Assembly (NCBI GenBank): GCA_035532475.1
Contig: DATKQY010000083.1
Span: 1 to 64,000, forward strand
DNA: 64,000 bases
Reading direction: 5' to 3'
From: DATKQY01 sp035532475
GTDB taxonomy: Bacteria > Actinomycetota > Acidimicrobiia > Acidimicrobiales > Bog-793
Below are positions 42,674 to 51,605 of this stretch, piece after piece. Under the pieces are notes generated by a model. The model was not told the origin of the DNA. It saw only the letters and a program-made list of their open reading frames with translations, and did no database searches. The position numbers and the translations under genes are program-made. Within the stretch, counting starts at the first letter, position 1. Each line of letters opens with the position of its first letter.

Positions 42674-44806
42674 ATGACCCTGACCGACCACGGTCGAGGG
42701 GACGACACCCAAAGCGACACCGCGAGTCGCGCCTCGCTTCTCGAGGCGGCACCGGCCGAGGACCTTTCGGCGGCTCGCTCGCTCGCCTTCTCGCTCGGCT
42801 TTGAGTTCGTGGACCTGAACGAACTCGAACTCACGCCAGCCGCGAAGACGCTCATCTCGGACCAGCTCGCCCGGCGCGAGCACGTTGTTCCGATCGGCGT
42901 CCGCCGTGGGCGACCAACGATCGCCGTCGGTGTTCCGACCGATTTCCGGACCCTCGAGAACATCCGCGCCGCCATCGGTGACGACTTCGACATGTTCGCA
43001 GCCGAGCGCGCGCAGGTTGATCGCTACGTCGAGCAGATCTACGGCCAACCGACGTCGATCGCGGCCCGAGACGGCTCCTCGTCCCCGACGGACACGCTCG
43101 TGCCGCGGAGCAGCCGTCGTGCCAGCTTGGAGTCGATCCTCGTCACTTCGGGCCTGTTGACACGTGAGCAGGCGGAAGCAGCGCTCCGTCAGCAGGCGTC
43201 CTCCGGGCGATCGTTGCGGGACATCGTCGCGGGCCTCGGGCTCGTCAGCGAGCTCGACCTCCTCCGGGCCCTCGCGCAAGAGGCCGGATTCGAGCTCGTC
43301 GACCTCAATAAGTGGTCGGTCGAGCCTCAAGCCGCAGAGCTGATTCCGGAGTCGATCGCACGGCGCCACCACGTGCTCGGGATCGGATTCTCTCAGGAGC
43401 GTCCGGTGGTCGCGATCTCCGATCCCTCGAACGTGGTAGCACTCGATGACGTCCGCGCACTCCTCGGGCGTGAGATCGAGATCGTCGTGTGTCTGAGGAA
43501 CCAGATCGACGAGTGCATCCTCCGGACCTATAGCCACAACGCGGAAGCTGACATCGCCGCCACCAGCGCCGCACTCAACACGGCGGCGGGCGACGCCACC
43601 CCTGTCGCCGACCTCAACGACCTGCACGTCGTCGTAGAGGACGCTCCCATCGTCCAGTTCGTCAACCTCATCTTGCGCCAGGCCCTCAACGAACGGGCAT
43701 CGGACGTCCACATCGAGCCCACCGCCGGCAACCTGCAGGTGCGCTTTCGCATCGACGGCGTGCTCCATCAGGTTACGACGGTACCCAAAGCCATCCAGGG
43801 TGGGGTGACGACCCGCCTCAAGGTGATGGCGAACCTGGACATCGCGGAGCACCGCGTGCCTCAGGACGGCCGCATCTCGATCTCGGCCGGCAACCGCGAC
43901 ATCGACATGCGGGTCGCGACGTTGCCGACCGTGAACGGCGAGAAGGTGGTGCTCCGCGTGCTCGACCGCTCCACGGCGCCGCTCGACCTCGACAAGCTCG
44001 GTTTCGATCCCGACGTGCTGGCGCGCTATGCAAGCGCCTACCGGAAGCCCTCAGGCACGATCCTCGTCACCGGACCGACCGGGTCGGGCAAGTCCACCAC
44101 CCTGTACGCCACCCTCAACAAGCTGAACTCCCGTGAGCGCAACCTGATCACCGTCGAGGACCCGGCCGAGTACCAGCTCGAGGGCATCAACCAGGTCCAG
44201 GTGAATCCCAAGGCGGGTCTGAACTTCGCCAACGCGCTGCGCGCCATCTTGCGCTCTGACCCCGATGTGCTCCTGATCGGTGAGATCCGGGACCGCGAGA
44301 CCGCGACCATCGCGGTCGAGGCGGCGCTGACCGGCCACTTGGTGCTGTCGTGCCTGCACACCAACGCCGCCGCGAGCACGCCGATGCGGCTCATCGAGAT
44401 GGGCGTCGAACCCTTCCTCGTCTGCTCGTCGCTCGACTGCGTCCTCGCGCAGCGGCTCGCACGGATCCTGTGCCCGAGCTGTTCGGAGACGTACCAGCCG
44501 ACGATGAACGAGCTCAGAGCCGCGGGATGGCACGAGGGCATCGCGTCCGAGGGCGAGCCGGTGCGCTTTCGGCGACCGGTGGGCTGCCAAGCGTGCGGTC
44601 GGACCGGTTACCGCGGACGCGTCGCCATCCAGGAGGTGATGCTTCTTAGCGAGAGCATCGAACGTGCCGTGCTCGCGCGGGCCCACACGGATGAGGTTCA
44701 GCGAGTCGCGGTCGCCGAGGGCATGCGCCCGATGCGATTCGATGGGCTCCGCAAGGCAGCGTTGGGCATCACAAGCCTGGAGGAGATCGTGAGGGTGATC
44801 ACATGA
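42674..44806 (+). CDS. pilB: Type IV pilus assembly ATPase PilB with duplicated N-terminal domains
   Basis: A 710-residue PilB, longer than the usual 560-570. It has two GspE_N/MshEN-type domains (about residues 20-125 and 150-280); the second has the full ESILVTSGLLTREQAEAALR pattern. The motor domain follows with Walker A (GPTGSGKSTT, about 467-476), Walker B (VLLIGEIRD), His box (LSCLHTN) and the zinc tetracysteine (CPSC near 600, CQAC near 637). MshEN domains of other PilB-like ATPases bind c-di-GMP; here some consensus Gly/Arg positions differ, so binding is uncertain. It drives pilus extension. It overlaps the next gene by 4 bp. Confidence 0.94.
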   Translation: MTLTDHGRGDDTQSDTASRASLLEAAPAEDLSAARSLAFSLGFEFVDLNELELTPAAKTLISDQLARREHVVPIGVRRGRPTIAVGVPTDFRTLENIRAAIGDDFDMFAAERAQVDRYVEQIYGQPTSIAARDGSSSPTDTLVPRSSRRASLESILVTSGLLTREQAEAALRQQASSGRSLRDIVAGLGLVSELDLLRALAQEAGFELVDLNKWSVEPQAAELIPESIARRHHVLGIGFSQERPVVAISDPSNVVALDDVRALLGREIEIVVCLRNQIDECILRTYSHNAEADIAATSAALNTAAGDATPVADLNDLHVVVEDAPIVQFVNLILRQALNERASDVHIEPTAGNLQVRFRIDGVLHQVTTVPKAIQGGVTTRLKVMANLDIAEHRVPQDGRISISAGNRDIDMRVATLPTVNGEKVVLRVLDRSTAPLDLDKLGFDPDVLARYASAYRKPSGTILVTGPTGSGKSTTLYATLNKLNSRERNLITVEDPAEYQLEGINQVQVNPKAGLNFANALRAILRSDPDVLLIGEIRDRETATIAVEAALTGHLVLSCLHTNAAASTPMRLIEMGVEPFLVCSSLDCVLAQRLARILCPSCSETYQPTMNELRAAGWHEGIASEGEPVRFRRPVGCQACGRTGYRGRVAIQEVMLLSESIERAVLARAHTDEVQRVAVAEGMRPMRFDGLRKAALGITSLEEIVRVIT

Positions 44807-46470
44807 GCCTCATCGCACGTTCCGTCTCGAGGTGGGCGCGTGCGCTGGTGGACCTGCTCGTCGCGAGCGGGGCGCTCGCGCCCGAGGACGGAAGTCGGGC
44901 GCTCGTCGAGGCAGCAGAGTCCGGCACGTCTGTGGTCGTCCTGCTCGACGGTCGCGGATCGGTGGACGCCGCGACGTGCCTGCGCTACCTGGCCGGCATC
45001 TCAGGCCTCGCCACGGTGGACCTTGCCACGTCCCCGCCTCAGCCCGCAGCGCTGCTCACGATGCCGTTCATCCTCGCTCGCCAATACGCCGCGATCGGCT
45101 ATCGCCTCGAAGAGGGCCAGCTCGTCATCGCCTGCGTCGAGCCGCTCGACGCCGATGACCTCCGGGCGGTCGAGGCGGGTCTGGGTGGTCCGGTCAGTCG
45201 CTGCGTTCTCGCCAACGCCCGGATCATCGTGCGGACGATCGAGGAGCTCGCGTCCCGTGACAGCGAGAGCGCCGGAGTCTCCTCTGCCGGCGGCGCGGCC
45301 GACGCGGCCCTGCACGGAGGGACGACGGGGGTGAAACCTGTTGCGCCAACGGCAACCATGGGGAGGCTGCCGGTGAACGAGGAGACGCCGTCACTCGACC
45401 AGCTCCTGATGATCGCCGTCGACCAGGGAGCCTCCGACCTCCACCTCTCGGCACAGTTCCCGCCCGCGATCCGCGTGGACGGTGCCATCCGCCCGATCGC
45501 CGCCCTCCGGCCGCTCGAGGCTTCGGAGCTGCGCGAGATGGTCTTCGGAGCACTGCCGACCGTGCAACGGGAGCGGTTCGAGGCGACCCGCGAGCTCGAC
45601 ACCGCCTACTCGCTGCCCGGCATCGGACGATTTCGGGTGAGCGTCTTCCAGCAGCGCGGAAACGTCGGAGCGGTTCTGCGGATGATCCCTGACTCGATCC
45701 CGGCCTTCGACAGCCTGGGACTTCCTGATGTGCTCGCGTCGTTCGCGACCTTGCGCCGCGGCCTCGTCCTCGTGACCGGTCCGACCGGCTCCGGCAAGTC
45801 GACCACGCTCGCGTCGGTCGTCGACATCATCAACCGCAGCAAACCACTACACATCATGACGGTCGAAGATCCGATCGAGTTCATCCACGCGCACGGCACG
45901 GCAATCGTGAACCAACGCGAGGTCGGCGTCGACACAAAGTCCTTCGCCGACTCATTGCGCCATGTCCTGCGTCAGGACCCCGACGTCATCCTCGTCGGTG
46001 AGATGCGGGACCTGGAGACCATATCGACGGCGCTAACGGCCGCCGAGACCGGTCACTTGGTCTTCTCGACGCTGCACACGCAGGACGCTCCCCAGACGAT
46101 CGACCGCATCATCGACGTCTTCCCCGACTCCCAGCAGTCACAAATTCGGATGCAGCTCGCCAGCGCGCTCGAGGCCGTCGTCACCCAGCAGCTCGTCATC
46201 GGCCGCTCCGGCTCAGGCCGTGTTCCGGTGACCGAGGTCATGGTCTGCACCGCCGGTGTGAAGAACCTCATCCGGACGGCGAAGACCCACCAGCTGTACT
46301 CGCTGATCCAGACCGGAGGCGACGCCGGCATGCAGACGATGGACCAGTCACTCGCCAAGGCCGTCATGGCCGGTCAGATAACGGAGAGCGTCGCCTTCGA
46401 CCGCTCGCACGACCCGAACGAGCTGCGCGACTACCTGAGGTCCGGCGCACTCGAGAAGAAGCGGTCCTAG
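44803..46470 (+). CDS. PilT-like ATPase with a PilB-type N-terminal domain
   Basis: 555 residues. The first about 155 residues resemble a GspE_N/MshEN domain (VDLLVASGALAPEDGSRALV, then LVIACVEPLDADDLRAVEAG), joined by a flexible linker (about 155-195) to a complete PilT motor: SDLHLSAQFPPAIRVDG, Walker A (GPTGSGKST, about 325-333), EDPIEF, Walker B (ILVGEMRD) and GHLVFSTLHTQD. PilT proteins normally lack such an N-terminal domain. It may be a retraction ATPase under nucleotide control or a second extension motor. It starts at ATG 44803 in the pilB stop. Confidence 0.9.
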   Translation: MSLIARSVSRWARALVDLLVASGALAPEDGSRALVEAAESGTSVVVLLDGRGSVDAATCLRYLAGISGLATVDLATSPPQPAALLTMPFILARQYAAIGYRLEEGQLVIACVEPLDADDLRAVEAGLGGPVSRCVLANARIIVRTIEELASRDSESAGVSSAGGAADAALHGGTTGVKPVAPTATMGRLPVNEETPSLDQLLMIAVDQGASDLHLSAQFPPAIRVDGAIRPIAALRPLEASELREMVFGALPTVQRERFEATRELDTAYSLPGIGRFRVSVFQQRGNVGAVLRMIPDSIPAFDSLGLPDVLASFATLRRGLVLVTGPTGSGKSTTLASVVDIINRSKPLHIMTVEDPIEFIHAHGTAIVNQREVGVDTKSFADSLRHVLRQDPDVILVGEMRDLETISTALTAAETGHLVFSTLHTQDAPQTIDRIIDVFPDSQQSQIRMQLASALEAVVTQQLVIGRSGSGRVPVTEVMVCTAGVKNLIRTAKTHQLYSLIQTGGDAGMQTMDQSLAKAVMAGQITESVAFDRSHDPNELRDYLRSGALEKKRS

Positions 46471-46472
46471 CC

Positions 46473-47708
46473 ATGGCATCGACGACGTTCGACTACAAGG
46501 TCCGCGATCGCGACGGCAAGCTGATCCGAGGCCAGCTCGAGGGCGAGAGCCAGGCCCTCGTGGCGAGGCGACTCCGCGAGATGGGCTTCGTCCCGGTCGA
46601 CATCTCGCGCGGCTCGGGCCTCGCGTTGAACCGCGAGATCCACATACCCGGCCTCACCGATCGCGTGAAGCTGAAGGAAGTCGCGATGGCAAGTCGCCAG
46701 CTCGCGACCATGGTCTCCTCCGGCCTCACCCTCGTTCGCTCCCTGAGCGTGCTGGTGGATCAGATCGAGTCCAAGCCGCTCAGAGCTGCGGTCACCGAAG
46801 TCCGCTCCGAAGTGGAGCGGGGCTCGTCGCTGTCGTCGGCTCTCGCTCGACACCCGAAGATCTTCGGTCCTCTTTACGTGTCGATGATCCAGGCCGGCGA
46901 GGTGAGCGGACAGCTCGACGAGGTGCTCACGAAGCTGGCGACCTCAACGGAGAAGCAGGTGGCGCTTCGCGCCAAGGTCCGCTCGGCGATGTCCTATCCG
47001 CTGATCATGGTGCTCGTCGTCATCGCCGTCGTGGTCACGATGATGATCGTCGTCGTCCCGACGTTCAAACGCCTCTATTCGCAGTTCCACGGCAAGTTGC
47101 CTCTACCGACGCAGCTCGTGATCCAGATCTCCAACCTGTTCGCGAGCGTCTGGGTGCTCGCCGTGGTCGGCGGAGTCGTCGTGGCGGTCCTCGGCACCCG
47201 GCGCTGGATCGCGACGGATCGTGGCCGACGCGTGTGGGACACCTTGAAGCTGCGTCCCCCGGTGTTCGGGCCGCTCTCGCACAAAGTCGCGCTGGAACGT
47301 TTCGCCAGCACGCTGGCTTCGTTGCTCATAGCCGGTGTCGGGATCATCGAGGCCCTCGAGCTGGCCGCTGAGAATGCCGGCAACCGACTGATCGCCGACG
47401 CCGCCCGATTTGCGCAGGCAGGAGTGCGAGAAGGACGGTCGCTCGGCTCAGCGCTGTCTGAGTGCAAGGTGATCCCGACGATGTTCACCCAGATGGTCGA
47501 GACCGGTGAGGAGTCCGGGACGGTCGGCGAGATGCTCGACAAGGTCGCCACGTTCTACGGCAACGAGATCGAGTCGACCGTCAGCAGCCTCACCTCCGTG
47601 CTCGAGCCTCTGATCATCGTCTTCATGGGCAGCGTGATCGGGACGATCGTCGTGAGCCTGTACCTGCCGATGTTCAAGTACATCACCCTCGTCAACAACG
47701 CCAAGTAG
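46473..47708 (+). CDS. pilC: Type IV pilus inner-membrane platform protein PilC
   Basis: A 411-residue GspF/PilC protein: an N-terminal beta region (TTFDYKVRDRDGKLIRGQLE), then two GspF repeats (about 70-195 and 275-400), each with the conserved ASxLxxGVxxxEAL-like and GExSGxxxxxL patterns (AGEVSGQLDEVL and TGEESGTVGEML), and three membrane helices. It anchors the PilB/PilT motors. It starts 2 nt after the preceding stop. Confidence 0.95.
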   Translation: MASTTFDYKVRDRDGKLIRGQLEGESQALVARRLREMGFVPVDISRGSGLALNREIHIPGLTDRVKLKEVAMASRQLATMVSSGLTLVRSLSVLVDQIESKPLRAAVTEVRSEVERGSSLSSALARHPKIFGPLYVSMIQAGEVSGQLDEVLTKLATSTEKQVALRAKVRSAMSYPLIMVLVVIAVVVTMMIVVVPTFKRLYSQFHGKLPLPTQLVIQISNLFASVWVLAVVGGVVVAVLGTRRWIATDRGRRVWDTLKLRPPVFGPLSHKVALERFASTLASLLIAGVGIIEALELAAENAGNRLIADAARFAQAGVREGRSLGSALSECKVIPTMFTQMVETGEESGTVGEMLDKVATFYGNEIESTVSSLTSVLEPLIIVFMGSVIGTIVVSLYLPMFKYITLVNNAK

Positions 47709-47748
47709 CGCCCGGCATGAGTGGAACACAAGCAGGAAGGAGCACGAC

Positions 47749-49440
47749 GTGATACGGCGCACCGGCATCGAGGTCAGCACGACCGCGGTTCGCATCGCCG
47801 TGGTGGCCGCCGGAGAGCCGCGGCCGAAGTTGCTGGCGTTCGCGCAAGTCCCGCTGCCCTACGGCGCCGTGGCCGACGGCGGGATCGTCGATCGTGGCGC
47901 GGTGCGCCAAGCGCTCGCGGAATGCGTGAAAGAGGTCAAGCTCCCGCGTCGCTCCTTCGCCAGGGCGGAGGCGTGGCTGAGCGTCGCTGGTCTTCGCGCG
48001 ATCACTCGCGAGATCGAGATGCCAGAGGTCCCCGACGCCGAGCTCGACGCCGCGGTGCAGCTGCAGTCTCTCGACATCCTGCCCTTTCCCGTCGACGAGG
48101 CATTGCTCTCGGCTCGACGTGTCGCCGGCGGACCGACACCGTCGGGTGATTCCCGGGTGCTGCTCGCTGCCGCCCACCGCGATCTTGTTGAGCCCGTCGT
48201 CGAGTTGGTCGAGGAGGCGGGCATCTCCGTGGCAGGCGTCGACTTGGCCTCTTCAGCCCTCGTTCGTTGCTTCGCGGATCCACGGAGGGTCGAGAGCGCA
48301 GCCGAGGCAATCGTCTCCATCGGTGCCGAGCTGACGACGGTCGTCGTCCACGACGGCGGTGAGCCGAGCTTCGTCCGCACGATCTCCGGCGGTGGATCGT
48401 CAGTGACACGCGCCATCGCTCGGGCGATCGACATCCCGTTCGCCGAGGCGGAGCGGTTGAAGCTGGACCTCCCTGCCACCGCGGAGCAGCTCGCGCGGGT
48501 CCGCCCGGAAGTCGTGACCGCCGCTCGCGACGGGGCCATGGAACTGCTGAACGAGATCCGCAGCTCCATCGAGTACTACTCAATGCTGCGAGGCCGGACC
48601 GAGGTGCGCCGGGTAGTCCTCACCGGCGGCGGGTCGCAGCTCCCCGAACTGCTTGAGCGACTGCAGCTACAGATGCGAGCGCCCGTCGAGGCCGGGCACT
48701 GCTTCGAGCGTATTCATGCCGGCGTGCTGCGTGAGCACGCGACAGCCGTGGACCGAGTAGCGGCCGTCGCCGTCGGCATGGCCCTCAACGAGCCCACGGG
48801 CCTCAAGCGCATCGACCTGCTGCCTCCCGAGATCCTTGCCCGACGGCGGATCAGGCGTAACGAGCGCATGATCCTCACGGCCGCCGCGATGGTAGCGCTC
48901 ATCCTCGCCGGCCTGGGCGTGCTGAGGTTCGTGCAGGTCCGCTCGGCGGAGCACGACGCCGGATTGCTGCAGGCGTCGATCGCCACCTTGCAGCGCGACA
49001 TTCCGAAGTACAACCAGGTCGCGCAGCAGCATCAGGCGATACTCGCCGACGAAAGCCTCGCGATGCCGCTCGTGAGCCACGAGGTGAACTGGCCCGCCGT
49101 GCTGGTCGCGCTACGCGCGCACACCCCCTCGTCGGTGAGCGCGAGCGGCTTCTCCGGTTCGGCCGCAGCCCCCGTTGTCACGAGCACGTCCGCGGCGACA
49201 GGCTCGCCAACCTCTGCGGCGCCGACCCAGATCGGTACCCTCAACCTGAACCTCTCGGGCAACGGCTACCCGTCCTTCCAGCAATGGTTCAACGCAATGC
49301 TCAAGTCCGGTGCCTTCCAGATCGTCCAGTACTCGGGGATCTCCAGCACCAGCAACGCCGTGCACTTCACGGCTGAGCTCGGCATCACGGGAGCGATCCG
49401 GACCGACCGGCTGTCCGTCTTCGAGGAGGCAAAGCCGTGA
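47749..49440 (+). CDS. PilM-PilN fusion protein
   Basis: 563 residues. Residues 1-348 are an actin-like PilM/FtsA-type ATPase (IGAELTTVVVHDGG phosphate loop region, LTGGGSQLPELLE near 291-303). Residues about 353-563 are PilN: the short motif LKRIDLLPPE (352-361), which in PilM-PilN pairs is the peptide PilN inserts into PilM, then a membrane helix (about 375-395), a coiled coil and a periplasmic-type ferredoxin-like domain. In most bacteria these are two genes. AAGGAG precedes GTG 47749. It overlaps pilO by 4 bp. Confidence 0.9.
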   Translation: MIRRTGIEVSTTAVRIAVVAAGEPRPKLLAFAQVPLPYGAVADGGIVDRGAVRQALAECVKEVKLPRRSFARAEAWLSVAGLRAITREIEMPEVPDAELDAAVQLQSLDILPFPVDEALLSARRVAGGPTPSGDSRVLLAAAHRDLVEPVVELVEEAGISVAGVDLASSALVRCFADPRRVESAAEAIVSIGAELTTVVVHDGGEPSFVRTISGGGSSVTRAIARAIDIPFAEAERLKLDLPATAEQLARVRPEVVTAARDGAMELLNEIRSSIEYYSMLRGRTEVRRVVLTGGGSQLPELLERLQLQMRAPVEAGHCFERIHAGVLREHATAVDRVAAVAVGMALNEPTGLKRIDLLPPEILARRRIRRNERMILTAAAMVALILAGLGVLRFVQVRSAEHDAGLLQASIATLQRDIPKYNQVAQQHQAILADESLAMPLVSHEVNWPAVLVALRAHTPSSVSASGFSGSAAAPVVTSTSAATGSPTSAAPTQIGTLNLNLSGNGYPSFQQWFNAMLKSGAFQIVQYSGISSTSNAVHFTAELGITGAIRTDRLSVFEEAKP

Positions 49441-50021
49441 CGCTCTCCCGTGAGCTGTTCAAGCGACCGATCGTCATCGCCTCGCTGCTCGGCGTGCTGC
49501 TTGTGGCCATCGGGTGGTGGTTCGCGTGGATGTCGCCCGAAAGCGCCAAGCTCGCCTCCGTCCGCGCACAGCAGGTGCAGGCCGAGACGACTCGGAGCGC
49601 CTTGCTCTTCCGCCTCGAGGAGCTGCAGCACGACGCCAAGCAGGCCAAGGCTGCGGCCACCTACCTGTCGCGCTTCGGTCGGGCGATCCCCTCCTACCCC
49701 GACGCTCCGGGCCTGGTCGTGCAGGTCTATGACCTTGCGACGCGCGACAACGTCAAGCTTCTCAGCATCACGGACAACTCGCTGATCGCCGACGGTCGGT
49801 ATTCGACGATTCCCGTGTCGGTCAACGTCTCCGGTGGGCACGACAACGTACTCAGCTTCGTCAAGGGCATCTACTCGATCCCTCGTCTCCTGACAATCCA
49901 GTCGCTCAGCCTCTCGGGCACGGGGAACGTCAACCAGTCGAGCAGCGTCAGCACGACCGCGACCATCTCGGCTACGGCCTACACGCTCCACGTCGACAAG
50001 ACGACCGCCCGGAGCGGATGA
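49437..50021 (+). CDS. pilO: Type IV pilus alignment protein PilO
   Basis: A 194-residue PilO: short cytoplasmic end, one membrane helix (about 11-31), a coiled coil (about 35-75) and a ferredoxin-like domain. It starts at GTG 49437 within the PilMN stop. It should pair with the PilN part of the fusion protein. No pilP or pilQ follows, in line with a cell having no outer membrane. Confidence 0.88.
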   Translation: MTLSRELFKRPIVIASLLGVLLVAIGWWFAWMSPESAKLASVRAQQVQAETTRSALLFRLEELQHDAKQAKAAATYLSRFGRAIPSYPDAPGLVVQVYDLATRDNVKLLSITDNSLIADGRYSTIPVSVNVSGGHDNVLSFVKGIYSIPRLLTIQSLSLSGTGNVNQSSSVSTTATISATAYTLHVDKTTARSG

Positions 50022-50054
50022 GGCCGCGCGGCGGAGCCCGGAGAGCCTGACGGC

Positions 50055-51605
50055 ATGCAGTCGTTCCCTCAGCACGCGGAGCGTTTCCTCCGGATGCTCG
50101 AACGCCCGGAGGCCCGAGCACGGCAGCGGCCGCGTCGCCGCGCTCGTGCCGCACGCGGGGACGACGGATTCGGCTTGGTCGAGGCCGTGGTCGCCCTGTT
50201 CCTGCTGGCCCTGGTCATGGTCCCCGTGACGCGGCTCGCGATCACGACGACCGGCGTCTCGAACTCCATGCACCTCCGGCTCGAAGCGGCGGACCTCGCT
50301 TCCCAGAAGCTCGCCTACGTCGCCTACAACGCGGAGCAGGGTCAGCAGTGGAGCCAGGGCGTCACCAGCGACACCGAAAGCTCCGGGACTGACCGCTTCA
50401 ACGTGTCGGTCGACGTCGAACCGGTGAACGCCTCGGTGCTCTGCCACAGCGGCGGCGTGCCGCAGGCGTGGTCAGCCCAGGCCACCGTCAGCTGGGGTGG
50501 TGGGAGCGCCACCTCGCAGGTGGCGGCCGGCAACTACATCGAGCAGAGCACGATCATCCCGGCGCCACAATCGCAAGGGACGGGCAGCGGCAACGGCGAG
50601 ATCGCCATCCCCGTGTACCAGCCTTCGGGGCCGCTCGAGACCGCGCAGCCGGTGAGCATCACCGTGACCGGCGCGTGCACCGGATCGTCCTGCCCCGCAC
50701 AGCCCTACCCGAGCGGACCGCCCTACGCCACGGAGACGGTCAGCACCGGAACCTCTGGTTGCGCCGTCTTCACCGGTCTCTACGCCGACTCGGGTTGGAC
50801 CTATACGGCATCGGTGACGAACAGCAACGGGTACGTCGACCCGTCCGAACGCTCGACGACGGGCACCGGGGCGTCGGCACCTGCGCTTGCGACCACACTT
50901 ACGGCCACCGCGGGCACCATCTCGACGCCCGCTGGCGGCGCCGGCTTCACCCTCGCGCCCGCGGCGACCGTCCAGGTCCAGTTCCAGATGACCAACTTCA
51001 CCGGTGTCACCGGCTCTCCGTCCTCCGCCTCAGCGGCGGTGCTGCCGGTCACGGTGAACTCGAACAGCCCAGGGCTCAGCTGTCCGACGCTCGGGTGCAC
51101 CCTCGGTGACGGGATCTCGAGCTTCAACGGGCAGCAGTCCGCGCAGCTGTTCCCTGTCAGCGCGGCAAGTGGGAACAACTATCTGGGATGGGCCGGGGGC
51201 TCCTGGGGGTTCCCCTCGCCGACGGTGTACGGGTCGACGGCCGGCCCCACATACTTCAACTCCGCTTCTGGCGTCGTGCAGCTCCCGGTCTACCCGCTCA
51301 CGTTCAAGGTCACGCTGAAGCCCGGAGTCACCTCGGTCGACTTCACGGCAACCCCGGTCGGCACGACGACCCCGTTGGCGCTCAACCCCGCGAGCGGAAC
51401 CTCCACGGCGACGATGACCACGGGCCTTCCCCTCGGTCAGTACCAGATCACCGCGACACCGCCGCTGGCGTCGTCGGAGTACGTGTGGATCACCCCCGCT
51501 GGCGTCTGCTCGGCGACCTCGGCCGCAGGAACGGCGTCGTCGAGCAGTGCCAGCCAGCCGTGCGCAAGTCCTTCGACCACCGCAATCGGGGTGAGCCTGC
51601 AATGA
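50055..51605 (+). CDS. Large minor prepilin (PilV-like) with extended Ser/Thr/Gly-rich head
   Basis: 516 residues, far longer than a typical minor pilin (150-200). A long basic leader ends at Gly38; the mature protein begins FGLVEAVVALFLLALVMVPV with Glu at position 5. A Ser/Thr/Gly-rich beta-type head follows with several short Ig-like stretches and pairs of Cys (for example CTGSSC). This fits a pilus-tip or adhesin role. The ATGA end overlaps the next minor pilin gene. Confidence 0.85.
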   Translation: MQSFPQHAERFLRMLERPEARARQRPRRRARAARGDDGFGLVEAVVALFLLALVMVPVTRLAITTTGVSNSMHLRLEAADLASQKLAYVAYNAEQGQQWSQGVTSDTESSGTDRFNVSVDVEPVNASVLCHSGGVPQAWSAQATVSWGGGSATSQVAAGNYIEQSTIIPAPQSQGTGSGNGEIAIPVYQPSGPLETAQPVSITVTGACTGSSCPAQPYPSGPPYATETVSTGTSGCAVFTGLYADSGWTYTASVTNSNGYVDPSERSTTGTGASAPALATTLTATAGTISTPAGGAGFTLAPAATVQVQFQMTNFTGVTGSPSSASAAVLPVTVNSNSPGLSCPTLGCTLGDGISSFNGQQSAQLFPVSAASGNNYLGWAGGSWGFPSPTVYGSTAGPTYFNSASGVVQLPVYPLTFKVTLKPGVTSVDFTATPVGTTTPLALNPASGTSTATMTTGLPLGQYQITATPPLASSEYVWITPAGVCSATSAAGTASSSSASQPCASPSTTAIGVSLQ

